Assembly: GCF_000423505.1 (NCBI RefSeq)
Contig: NZ_AUIC01000006.1
Span: 1-64,000 of the forward strand
Origin: Pseudoclavibacter soli DSM 23366
GTDB lineage: Bacteria; Actinomycetota; Actinomycetes; Actinomycetales; Microbacteriaceae
Reading direction: 5' to 3'
Length of the DNA stretch: 64,000 bases
Program-made: the position numbers and the translations under genes
Notes under the pieces: model-generated
Databases searched by the model: none
What the model saw: only the letters and a program-made list of their open reading frames with translations
What the model was told of the DNA's origin: nothing
Shown here: one piece after another, positions 7,184 through 14,219 of the stretch
Layout of the letters: each line of letters starts with the position of its first letter
How positions within the stretch are numbered: the first letter of the stretch is position 1

Positions 7184-9355
7184 TCAGGCCCTCCGCCGGG
7201 CCACGATGATGGCGCTTCCCAGAAGCATCGCGGCGCCCCCAGCGGCGATGATCGCCGAGGACTCGTCACCAACACCCGTTCGGGCAAGCTCACCAGTTGA
7301 CGAGTCCTGCGAACTGACCTCTGGGGTGCCCGTGTCATCAGCCGTATCGTTTGTTTCCGCGACCGGTGTAGTCTCGTCGTCCGGGGCGGTCGAGTCATCC
7401 GTCTCGGGGGTCTCGGGGGTCTCGGGAACTTCAGTCTGGTCTTCGGCCCCGACGATGCGCTGGATGAGTGGGGTCTCACCAGCCTTATAGCTGGCCACGC
7501 CGAAGCTTACGTTGGTAGCTTGCACCTGCCAGATGTCGCCATCGATCGCAGCGGAATGTGCCTTGCCATCTAGGTAGATGGTGTCGGTTCCTGCCGCGCC
7601 ACTGCCATTAGCCTCATCTTCGGCTGAGTTGATGATTCCCCAGAAGCTGTCGACTTTGTTCCCGCTGGCATCAAATTGGTTCCAGACATAGACGTACCCA
7701 GGGATTCCGCGAACAGTCACCTGAGTGTCACCGGCATTGATCGGGTCGATGCTCAGTGTGCTGCCGTCCACGATCTTCACCTCGTCATCGGGCACGGTGA
7801 TCTGCCGCAGCACCTGATTGCCGTAGCCGTCCGTGTATCGGAGCTCGATGACCTGGCCTGCTACGATGTCGGGGTAGAAGAAGCTTAGACTGAGCGACCG
7901 GCTATGAGATGTCCTGAGCCATTCGCCGCCGTCAACGCGGTACTCCCAGCCACCCGAAATGAGCTCATCCGCGGTGAGATCCCGGTACGCGTTACCGAAG
8001 ATCACCAGTGTCCCTGAAGAGTCGTAGGAGTACCTGAGCAGCCCAGCATCGACGGAACCAGTGCTGTCCACACGTTCCGGCTGTTCAACTCCGCCGCCTC
8101 GAATCGACGGCTGGACAAGACCGACGCCGTATTCGAGCTGGTAGGAACGCTTGAAGGTCGAGCCCTCGGCGTTCTTAGCATACAGTCGAATGAGGATCCG
8201 GTCACCTTGCTTGAGTTCTTTGAATGCGGATGCGAAGGGTTGGTCGGCCATGTTTGCGAGGCTGTCCCAAGAACCGTCGGAGTTGGTCGTCCATGTGGCG
8301 CTGTTATTCGGCCAGTCGCTCGAGTCGGGGTCGATCTTCCCCACACTGATCGAGTATTCACCGGGGACGCTGACCTTCCCGGAACCATCGGCATTTATCG
8401 TTGCCGCAAGCTGGTCGTAAGTGTCGGTGTTGATCGTCACTGTTACGGGTGCGGTGGCCTGCCATGCGTTCGTGTATCCGACCACGGTGACCACGTCTCC
8501 CTTTTCCGGCAGGACCTGGGAGTACAGGGACGTGGAGTTGATATTCTCCGAGAAAGTCAGCACCTCTTTGTACTCGATACCGTTGTGCGTCCAAGTCGCG
8601 ACCGCTGCGCTGATATCTGAACCTTGTGCTCGTGTAACCTTCAGGCCACTCCACGGGGTCGGCTCGTCATCCACAGTGATCGCCTCGGACGTGGCCCCGG
8701 GTGTGGGGATCGTATAGGAGATCGGATCCCCATAGAAGCTGCTGGAGAACGTATCGCCATCAAACGGGGTCAGCTTGAGGACGTTATAGCCATAACCGCT
8801 GTCTTTGCCGTAACTGCTCAATACAGAACTGATGTCCAAAGTCCACTCCCCATCAGAGGCAGGTTTCACCCAACCGCTCCGGTTGAATTGCGCAGCGGTG
8901 TAGCCGGTGGTCGCGACAGTCAGACCCTTGCCGGTCTTGAATTCGGGGGTGCCGAAAGAATAGCCCTGCAGGTCACTGGCGGGGAGAACTTCGCCCTCGA
9001 AGAGAACCTCGGCATCGGCAGATTCGCCGGCTTTAGCAGTGAAGTGGTCGCCGGCGCGCATCGACGTGGAGAATTTGCCGTTACCTTCCTCGTCCAGGAG
9101 GACGGTGAAGCTGTAGGGGCTGTCCCCGTCACCAATGATGTACACCCTGCCATTCGGTGTGCCGCTGACGATGCCGCCGACACCCTGATAGATTGCCAGC
9201 GACGAGATCTCAGTGGCATCGACCGTGGAGGCTGTGGCCTCAGCTGAGCCGAATGACCCGGCCGCGGTGGCAGCCGTGGCCGGGAGTGCGCCGAGCCCGC
9301 TAGTGAGGACGGCGGCGAGTGCGGCAGCGGCAATGAATCGGGTGCGTGTCGACAA
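7184..9355 (-). CDS. Sortase-anchored surface protein (LARTG motif), 723 aa
   Basis: Secreted, wall-anchored protein. A TTG start is chosen because AGGAAAGGG lies at the right distance; it yields a classic signal peptide (TRTRFIAAAALAAVLTSG, cleavage near ATA). The long extracellular part is beta-rich with repeated Thr/Ser/Gly/Asp content, as in Ig-like adhesins. A Pro/Glu/Thr stalk (VPETPETPETDDST) leads to a C-terminal sorting signal: LARTG, a hydrophobic helix (AAGGAAMLLGSAIIV) and an ARRRA tail. LAxTG is the form favoured by class E sortases in actinobacteria, and a class E sortase is encoded at 42847-43566. An alternative GTG start 30 nt upstream lacks a ribosome site. Likely a host or mating-partner adhesin; the ligand is unknown. 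Confidence 0.85.
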   Translation of the reverse strand: MSTRTRFIAAAALAAVLTSGLGALPATAATAAGSFGSAEATASTVDATEISSLAIYQGVGGIVSGTPNGRVYIIGDGDSPYSFTVLLDEEGNGKFSTSMRAGDHFTAKAGESADAEVLFEGEVLPASDLQGYSFGTPEFKTGKGLTVATTGYTAAQFNRSGWVKPASDGEWTLDISSVLSSYGKDSGYGYNVLKLTPFDGDTFSSSFYGDPISYTIPTPGATSEAITVDDEPTPWSGLKVTRAQGSDISAAVATWTHNGIEYKEVLTFSENINSTSLYSQVLPEKGDVVTVVGYTNAWQATAPVTVTINTDTYDQLAATINADGSGKVSVPGEYSISVGKIDPDSSDWPNNSATWTTNSDGSWDSLANMADQPFASAFKELKQGDRILIRLYAKNAEGSTFKRSYQLEYGVGLVQPSIRGGGVEQPERVDSTGSVDAGLLRYSYDSSGTLVIFGNAYRDLTADELISGGWEYRVDGGEWLRTSHSRSLSLSFFYPDIVAGQVIELRYTDGYGNQVLRQITVPDDEVKIVDGSTLSIDPINAGDTQVTVRGIPGYVYVWNQFDASGNKVDSFWGIINSAEDEANGSGAAGTDTIYLDGKAHSAAIDGDIWQVQATNVSFGVASYKAGETPLIQRIVGAEDQTEVPETPETPETDDSTAPDDETTPVAETNDTADDTGTPEVSSQDSSTGELARTGVGDESSAIIAAGGAAMLLGSAIIVARRRA

Positions 9356-9384
9356 GATAGTCCCTTTCCTGAGTCTGTTAGACA

Positions 9385-9393
9385 CTTATGCGG
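9385..9393 (-). promoter_or_regulatory. Gene-junction element, CCGCATAAG form
   Basis: CCGCATAAG overlaps the TAA stop of the 9386-10168 gene and lies about 32 nt before the TTG start of the LARTG protein, which has its own Shine-Dalgarno sequence. -10-like. Confidence 0.45.
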
Positions 9394-10168
9394 AGGCGGG
9401 CAGTTCGACGACCACACCGCCGTCGTCCGTCGGTCGCACCTTGTACCCGGCGCCGGAGATGGACTGTTCACGGGCGTCAAACATCTCGTCCCACTGGTAC
9501 GTGAATTCAGATGTTTCGTCGAACGTGCCGATTACCTCGTCGTTGGCACCGCGCACGTCTTTGATGCGCACATAATCGCTTCCGTCCAAGTCGGCGGTGA
9601 TGCCAACGGAGGCTGCGCCAGGGTAGGTTTCGCGCAGCTTACCGGTGAAATTCTGGAGGTCCCGCTTGGTCGCTTCGGCCTGCGCATGAAACGCCCGGTT
9701 GACTGGGTTGAGTGCGTACTGCGCTGCTGCATCCAACCGACTGAGTTGAGCGAGGTCAACCGTACTGCTGTCCCGATCAAGGATGTCGAAAGCTTCGAGG
9801 TCGTCGAAGTCGAATTCTCGAATATTCAGGTAGACGTCCTCGGCGATCTCGTTGCCGTCTCCGTCGAGGACGTCGGCAAAGGCTGAGATGTCATTCAGCT
9901 CGCCCATATGGACACGGATGCTCTCGGCTGCAGGGTGCTCAGCGATGATTCGGCGGGCGTTGTCTGCCCAGTTGACAATCGCAGCGTTGCGGCGAGTCTG
10001 CCACGCGAGCAGCTGGGCTGCTTTGACGTCAGTATGATTCGGCGCGAACCGCACCGCCGGGGTCTCGAGTGTCACGTCAGCGCTCGTCTGCTGCTTAGTC
10101 GCGAACTGACCGGCGTGACCGGTGACGCTGTTGCCGCGCGGATGCTGTGTGGGGTCGAATGTGCTCAT
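9386..10168 (-). CDS. HPRGN-tag family protein, 260 aa (paralogous body to the 2344-3198 gene)
   Basis: Full tag (KQQTSADVTL), then an acidic body related over its whole length to the gene at 2344-3198. Shared blocks are an ARRIIAEHPAAESIRVH segment, an Asp-rich DFDDLEAFDILD block, DLAQLSRLDAAA, and a KLRETYPGAASV segment followed by an Asp/Tyr-rich region. The C-terminus is a short beta unit (DDGGVVVELPASA). No catalytic motif is seen. The gene ends in GCATAA, which also forms the junction element of the next gene. The start is set by the tag and the element at -9. Confidence 0.74.
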   Translation of the reverse strand: MSTFDPTQHPRGNSVTGHAGQFATKQQTSADVTLETPAVRFAPNHTDVKAAQLLAWQTRRNAAIVNWADNARRIIAEHPAAESIRVHMGELNDISAFADVLDGDGNEIAEDVYLNIREFDFDDLEAFDILDRDSSTVDLAQLSRLDAAAQYALNPVNRAFHAQAEATKRDLQNFTGKLRETYPGAASVGITADLDGSDYVRIKDVRGANDEVIGTFDETSEFTYQWDEMFDAREQSISGAGYKVRPTDDGGVVVELPASA

Positions 10169-10176
10169 AGAACCCC

Positions 10177-10187
10177 ATGTGGGCTGC
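10177..10187 (-). promoter_or_regulatory. Start-associated element (CCCACAT, T at -9)
   Basis: GCAGCCCACAT directly follows the TAG stop of the 10187-10771 gene and ends 9 nt before the ATG at 10168. Confidence 0.55.
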
Positions 10188-10771
10188 TACAGCCCCTGTG
10201 TGAAAAAGGTCACGAGTGCGCTGTACACCGGGTTGTTGGGGTTCCAGCGGAACATTCGAGCGAGCTCAGCGCCGATCTCTTCGGTGTCAAACTCGGCTCC
10301 ATGAGCAAAGTCGACACATGCCGAATAGACCTCGGCGTCGTTGATACGCATTGCAAGCACATAGCGTATGGCGGCCACGGCCTCGGCGTCACTGTACTCA
10401 CGCTCCCCGGCGATATCTAGGGTGGTACCCCAGATATCCCACATCTCATCGGCGCCCCGCGCGGCTTCAGCCAGCCTTGAAGAGGGCCAGTCACTGGTCA
10501 GCCGCAGCCGATAGCTCTCAGCGTCGAAGCTGTCGAACCCGGCCTCGATCAGTTCCGCAGAAGTGAGTCCCGCGGGCCATTCCCCGGTGAAAGCATCCGC
10601 GGTGTCTAGTGTGTTGCCGCTCCGGTCGACGAGCCTCTCCGGGCGCAGGCTGCCAGAGCTGTCTGGGCTCACGACGAGCGCGTCGCCCGCGTGCAGGCCG
10701 GCACTGCGCATCTGGGACTGCAGGGTGTCGACGAGGGTGATGAGTGCATCTGGTGCGGCTGTTGTGTTCAT
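10187..10771 (-). CDS. Untagged hypothetical protein, 194 aa
   Basis: Cytosolic-looking protein without the tag. It has a helical N-terminus (ALITLVDTLQSQMRSAG), a central acidic stretch and a C-terminal helical part rich in Trp, Phe and Asp (AELARMFRWNPNNPVYSALV). I do not recognise a family. The start ATG follows CCGCGCACAAGGGACGGC, in which the last A of CACA lies at -10, so it is treated as leaderless like its tagged neighbours. The frame stays open upstream to 10960, but that part is Pro/Arg-rich and reads as non-coding. Confidence 0.65.
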   Translation of the reverse strand: MNTTAAPDALITLVDTLQSQMRSAGLHAGDALVVSPDSSGSLRPERLVDRSGNTLDTADAFTGEWPAGLTSAELIEAGFDSFDAESYRLRLTSDWPSSRLAEAARGADEMWDIWGTTLDIAGEREYSDAEAVAAIRYVLAMRINDAEVYSACVDFAHGAEFDTEEIGAELARMFRWNPNNPVYSALVTFFTQGL

Positions 10772-10974
10772 GCCGTCCCTTGTGCGCGGAGACATCAGGC
10801 GTCCTGCTCTCCAGCCACTTCGAGAGCGTGCTGGTACCAGTCTGTTCTGTCCTGATAGTGAAGGTGCGCTGGCTGGGGTCGTGTTTCGTTTTGTGCCCAC
10901 ATACGCAGGTCGCGGTGGCCGCGGCCCATTTGTCAAGCACGGTTGACGCATCATCTGCACCGGGCTGTGCCGCT
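10772..10974. other. Gap of about 200 nt with a possible gene remnant
   Basis: No complete gene fits here. One minus-strand frame, entering from 11000, looks coding for about 65 codons (ADDASTVLDKWAAATATCVC, then CGH and KWLESRTPD) with high GC at third positions. It has no stop of its own and runs into the antisense of nothing but the next gene's frame. It may be a truncated gene whose 3' end was lost when the 10187-10771 gene was placed here. A CCGCGCACA element lies at its left end (10781-10789). Confidence 0.3.
10781..10789 (-). promoter_or_regulatory. Gene-junction element CCGCGCACA
   Basis: Exact 9-mer; its last A is at -10 from the ATG at 10771. Confidence 0.5.
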
Positions 10975-11487
10975 CTATGCGCGACCTTCATCGAGCTCAT
11001 GCCACTGGCTGACGATCTGATCGAAGACCACTTGATCTTCGCCGTCTTCGATATCCTGCTGTGCTGTCAACTCCACCCACTCGCGCTCGGTGATCTCACC
11101 GGCGTCGAGACGGTGGTCGCTCGGCCGATCAACGTAGAACACAGCTCGCAGCGTCTCCACTACACCCGCGTGCAGCTCGTCATCGTCATACATGCTCAGC
11201 ACCTCGCCGACATAGAACTCCTCGAGCGGCTCGAAGGCATTCTCAGCGTTCGCGCAGGCGGTCGCGTAGTCTTCCGGGCCGTCAAAATCTTCGGCGGTGT
11301 GCCATGCCGGATAGATGCGCTGCAGGTGGCTCATGCGGTCACGGCCCCGGCGACCGAGCTCTGCGCGCTCTTCGGAAAGGAAGTCCAGACCAATCTCGGG
11401 GTTCGTCTGCTCCTTGGTCGCGAACTGGCCGGCGTGGCCGGTGAGGGTGTTACCGCGCGGATGCTGGGTGGGGTCGAAGCTGCTCAT
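10975..11487 (-). CDS. HPRGN-tag family protein, 170 aa
   Basis: Tagged protein with the KEQT variant (KEQTNPEIGL), shared with the next gene upstream. The body is strongly acidic and helical (FEPLEEFYVGEVLSMYDDDE, WVELTAQQDIEDGEDQ) with no Cys and no known motif. Acidic bodies of this kind recall DNA-mimic anti-restriction proteins, but that is only a suggestion. It ends in GCATAG, which again forms a junction element. Its start overlaps the stop of the upstream tagged gene and also has the start-associated element at -9. Confidence 0.7.
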   Translation of the reverse strand: MSSFDPTQHPRGNTLTGHAGQFATKEQTNPEIGLDFLSEERAELGRRGRDRMSHLQRIYPAWHTAEDFDGPEDYATACANAENAFEPLEEFYVGEVLSMYDDDELHAGVVETLRAVFYVDRPSDHRLDAGEITEREWVELTAQQDIEDGEDQVVFDQIVSQWHELDEGRA

Positions 11488-11864
11488 GAGTCCGGATGTG
11501 AGCTGCTGTCGTTCGCCCGATTCACAGCGTGCGCCAGCCCCGCCAAAAACAGGACGCGCCGAGCCAGCAGGATTGGGTCTCCATCTGCCGAAGTCAGCCA
11601 GCGCGGCTGGACGGTTGCATGCACCTCGAGACGTCCGTCGTCGGTACGGCGAGCACTGGTGTCGATGTCGATCTCCACCGAAGCCGGGTCGATGTCGAAC
11701 AGGTTCGCAAGCGGCGCGATGGTTTCTGCGGAAAGCTGCTGATGTCCAGTCGGCAGTGCCTCCAGACCAAACTCGGCCCCCGTCTGCTCTTTGGTGGCAA
11801 ATTGCCCGGCGTGACCGGTGAGAGTGTTGCCGCGCGGGTGCTGGGTGGGGTCGAAGGTGCTCAT
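11484..11864 (-). CDS. HPRGN-tag family protein, 126 aa
   Basis: Tag with KEQTGAEFGL. The body of about 90 residues contains a helix (ETIAPLANLFDIDPASV), a beta hairpin (VEIDIDTSARRTDDGRLEVH) and a hydrophobic helix (LARRVLFLAGLAHAV). No family is recognised. The stop overlaps the next start (ATGA). The start is set by the tag and the element ending at -9; together with the downstream gene it forms a two-gene unit that shares the KEQT tag variant. Confidence 0.68.
   Translation of the reverse strand: MSTFDPTQHPRGNTLTGHAGQFATKEQTGAEFGLEALPTGHQQLSAETIAPLANLFDIDPASVEIDIDTSARRTDDGRLEVHATVQPRWLTSADGDPILLARRVLFLAGLAHAVNRANDSSSHPDS
11496..11506 (-). promoter_or_regulatory. Start-associated element (CTCACAT variant, T at -9)
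   Basis: GCAGCTCACAT before the ATG at 11487. It lies inside the 3' end of the upstream gene, so the element is kept even where it must also code. Confidence 0.5.
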
Positions 11865-11872
11865 GGGAGCGT

Positions 11873-11883
11873 ATGTGGGCTGC
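11873..11883 (-). promoter_or_regulatory. Start-associated element (CCCACAT, T at -9)
   Basis: GCAGCCCACAT before the ATG at 11864. Confidence 0.55.
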
Positions 11884-11895
11884 ACTGTGACGAGA

Positions 11896-12774
11896 TTAAC
11901 TCGCGTTTCCAACGTCTTTGGTCTCATTTGTCTGCAGCCGGTGGGTGAACGCAGCAACCGCGATGTCCCGGGCCACGGAGCCGCTCACTGGCAGTGCTGG
12001 TGCGTCTTCGGTGACGGCGGGGATTTCTGCGCTCCAGATTGAGTGCACGGTACTCACCCCAGCGCGACCGGTGTACGCAGCGTATACCTGCCCGCTTGGA
12101 ACCGTGTACCCCGTGAGGTACCAGTGCCAGCCGTCCAGATGCAGCAACACGTCCAATTGGACGTACACGAGACGTTCGGCATGCTGATCCCAGATGCGGC
12201 GGGAGATTGCGTCAAAGATGTGCGAATCCGTATTGATCAGCCATCTGCGCATCACTGGGTCTGAGAAATCCTCCGACCCGATGGCCTCAGCCACCAACGC
12301 TTCGGCGTGCTCGAATTGGTTGATTTCCAGACTGAGTCGAGCAAGGTCGTCCTCCGCCCATTTCAGCTGAGACTGTGCCGAAGAGAGTGCCGCACGAGCC
12401 TGCTCGACTGCTGCCACAGCATTCTCCACGCGCACTCGATCGGACGCAGTGGCACCGTCACGAACAAAAGTCATGGAACGCAGCCCGTGTTGCCACGTCA
12501 CAACCCGGATGTCGGAACTCTCGAACTCACTGGTGTCTTCGTCGTGCGTGGGTATATGCCAGCCTGCGTCCGGATCGAAGAACAGCTGTGCAGTCTTCGC
12601 CTCGTGCTCGTTGATGCAGCTCAGGCTCGGGTCTCCCTCCGCGCCCCAGAATGTGTCCACCAGATAGGCTTCGCCAGTGTCGCGGTAGGTGTGAGCGCAG
12701 GCGATGCCCTCGCGGCAGTGCCGGTCTTTGGGGGTGTAGCGGTAATAGGCGCCTGGAATCAGCTGATCGGTCAT
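11896..12774 (-). CDS. Hypothetical protein, 292 aa, with central coiled coil
   Basis: Untagged protein. Residues of roughly 1-60 look like a small beta-rich module with Cys and His (GAYYRYTPKDRHCREGIACA). The centre (about 120-165) is a likely coiled coil (AVAAVEQARAALSSAQ, LARLSLEINQFEHAEAL). The C-terminal third contains Trp/Asp-rich strands. No family is recognised. The ATG at 12774 is chosen because GAGGGAGGCT precedes it. That ribosome site is buried in a perfect 9-bp hairpin, so translation is probably controlled. It lies directly downstream of the C5-methyltransferase gene. Confidence 0.68.
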   Translation of the reverse strand: MTDQLIPGAYYRYTPKDRHCREGIACAHTYRDTGEAYLVDTFWGAEGDPSLSCINEHEAKTAQLFFDPDAGWHIPTHDEDTSEFESSDIRVVTWQHGLRSMTFVRDGATASDRVRVENAVAAVEQARAALSSAQSQLKWAEDDLARLSLEINQFEHAEALVAEAIGSEDFSDPVMRRWLINTDSHIFDAISRRIWDQHAERLVYVQLDVLLHLDGWHWYLTGYTVPSGQVYAAYTGRAGVSTVHSIWSAEIPAVTEDAPALPVSGSVARDIAVAAFTHRLQTNETKDVGNAS

Positions 12775-12777
12775 ATG

Positions 12778-12799
12778 AGCCTCCCTCGTCAGGGAGGCT
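12778..12799 (-). promoter_or_regulatory. Hairpin that hides the ribosome site of the 292-aa protein
   Basis: AGCCTCCCT-GACG-AGGGAGGCT is a perfect 9-bp stem with a 4-nt loop that ends 3 nt before the ATG at 12774. The right arm contains the Shine-Dalgarno sequence GGGAGG. A translational switch or an attenuator is inferred; there is no T-run, so a simple terminator is unlikely. Confidence 0.55.
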
Positions 12800-12807
12800 G
12801 TGCGCGG
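12799..12807 (-). promoter_or_regulatory. Gene-junction element CCGCGCACA
   Basis: Exact 9-mer between the methyltransferase stop and the ribosome-site hairpin, 25 nt before the ATG at 12774. Confidence 0.5.
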
Positions 12808-12812
12808 ACGGC

Positions 12813-14075
12813 CTATTCTTCGTGTTGATGCCGCATAATGGCGAGCACGTGAGGCCGCATGATGCGGGCGACCTCGGCGATCATGGGAACCACTACGGAG
12901 TTGCCGAACTGTCGGTAGGCCTGTGTGTCGGAAACGGGGATGCGAAAACTGTCGGGGAACCCCATGAGCCGTGCACACTCGCGCGGGGTAAGCCTTCGGG
13001 GGCGTTCACCGAACCCTTGGGCGACGAGAATTTCGGAGCCGTCCTTGTAGTACCGAGCGGATAGCGTCCGTGAACGATCGTCCGGACCGACCAGCCCGTA
13101 GCCGAAGCCATTGCCTGCGGCTCGGTGCTTTGCCGCGTAGTTTTGCAGGTACTCCCACAAGCGGGGCGTGAGCGTGTATTTGTCCTGCACTTTCTGCGAC
13201 TCGTGGTCGAAAAAGCGATCCCCGTCCCACGGCAACCGTGGTTCGGTGCCGTCAGTGCGGTGCAGAATGTCTCGCATGACGGGTTTGTGCTCGGGGAACA
13301 CCATGTCGTCGAAGCTGAAGTCGGGTCGCGGTTCTCGAAACCCGACAAGCATGATGCGTTCCCGGTGCTGCGGCACGAACGCGCCGCCATCGATGACTCG
13401 TTCGTGCAGATCGTAGCCGAGCTCCTCAGTCAACGTCTGTCTGATCACCTCGAATGTGCGCCCCCGGTCGTGCGACTTGAGATTCTTCACATTCTCCAGC
13501 AGGAAAGCTGCTGGGCGTTTAGCGGCGATGATGCGAGCAACGTCGAAGAACAGTGTCCCTTGGGTCTTGTCTTTGAAGCCGGTCGGTCTTCCCAACGCGT
13601 TCTTTTTACTCACGCCGGCGATCGAGAACGGCTGACAGGGGAAACCCGCCAGCAATACGTCGTGGTTCGGCACCTCGTCTTCGGAGTATGTGGTGATGTC
13701 GCCGATGAAGGGGTCGGTATCGTTTCCAGCGAGAGGGAAGTTCGCACGGTAGGTCTTCTCCGACCACTTGTTCCACTCGCTCGTCATGACGCACTGACCG
13801 CCTGAGGCCTCGAAAGCACTGCGAATCCCGCCAATGCCAGCGAATAGATCAATGGTGTCGAAAGCGGGGGAGTCCACCTTCCCCATCGGCGCCTGAGCCA
13901 GCTGTCGAAGAGCAGTGACGAGATACGGGCGCTGCGGTGGGTTTCCGCTGAGCCAGCGCTGCACCGTTCGCGTCTGCACACCAAGCTGTTCAGCTATCCA
14001 CTCGAGCGAATAGGACTTGTGTAGATCTTCAAGGAGGGCGAGAGTCTCATCCGCTGGCGCAATTGGGGAATCCAT
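12813..14075 (-). CDS. DNA (cytosine-5)-methyltransferase of a type II system
   Basis: Transfers a methyl group from S-adenosylmethionine to cytosine C5 and protects against the restriction enzyme encoded divergently at 14220. About 420 aa. An N-terminal helix-turn-helix (residues about 15-40, WIAEQLGVQTRTVQRWLSG) precedes the catalytic domain. Motifs in order are I (DLFAGIGGIRSAFEASGG), IV with the catalytic Cys (GFPCQPFSIAGV), VI (ENVKNL), VIII (QHRERIM) and X (QFGNSVVVPM). The HTH probably lets the enzyme repress its own promoter, as in other C5-methyltransferases with such a domain. The ATG at 14075 follows a CATAAT box at -12 to -7, so the mRNA is probably leaderless. The target sequence is not readable from sequence; CCWGG or CCSGG is expected from the partner. 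Confidence 0.93.
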   Translation of the reverse strand: MDSPIAPADETLALLEDLHKSYSLEWIAEQLGVQTRTVQRWLSGNPPQRPYLVTALRQLAQAPMGKVDSPAFDTIDLFAGIGGIRSAFEASGGQCVMTSEWNKWSEKTYRANFPLAGNDTDPFIGDITTYSEDEVPNHDVLLAGFPCQPFSIAGVSKKNALGRPTGFKDKTQGTLFFDVARIIAAKRPAAFLLENVKNLKSHDRGRTFEVIRQTLTEELGYDLHERVIDGGAFVPQHRERIMLVGFREPRPDFSFDDMVFPEHKPVMRDILHRTDGTEPRLPWDGDRFFDHESQKVQDKYTLTPRLWEYLQNYAAKHRAAGNGFGYGLVGPDDRSRTLSARYYKDGSEILVAQGFGERPRRLTPRECARLMGFPDSFRIPVSDTQAYRQFGNSVVVPMIAEVARIMRPHVLAIMRHQHEE

Positions 14076-14078
14076 TAG

Positions 14079-14089
14079 GACATTATGTC
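14079..14089. promoter_or_regulatory. Candidate operator over the methyltransferase -10 box
   Basis: GACAT-T-ATGTC is a perfect inverted repeat with a 1-nt centre. It overlaps the minus-strand CATAAT box that lies 7-12 nt before the methyltransferase ATG. It is a natural site for autorepression by the enzyme's N-terminal HTH, or for control of both divergent genes. Confidence 0.5.
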
Positions 14090-14219
14090 GCGAAGATGAC
14101 ACATATGCCAGGCGGGCGCTGGGCGCGTCGCTCGAGCGGATAGAATCGTCGGACCTGCTGAGCGCAGACATGAGTGTACGGCAGGCGTCTGACACGAATG
14201 GGTCTTCGAGGGGCGAACT

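Noticed and set aside
646-11864. Tagged proteins as phage capsid or portal proteins
   Set aside because: HPR-like N-termini do occur in some phage proteins, but no capsid, portal, protease or tail gene is nearby and the bodies do not resemble them.
12301-12828. 173-codon rightward frame opposite the 292-aa gene
   Set aside because: Antisense of a well-supported gene with ribosome site and junction element; no independent evidence.
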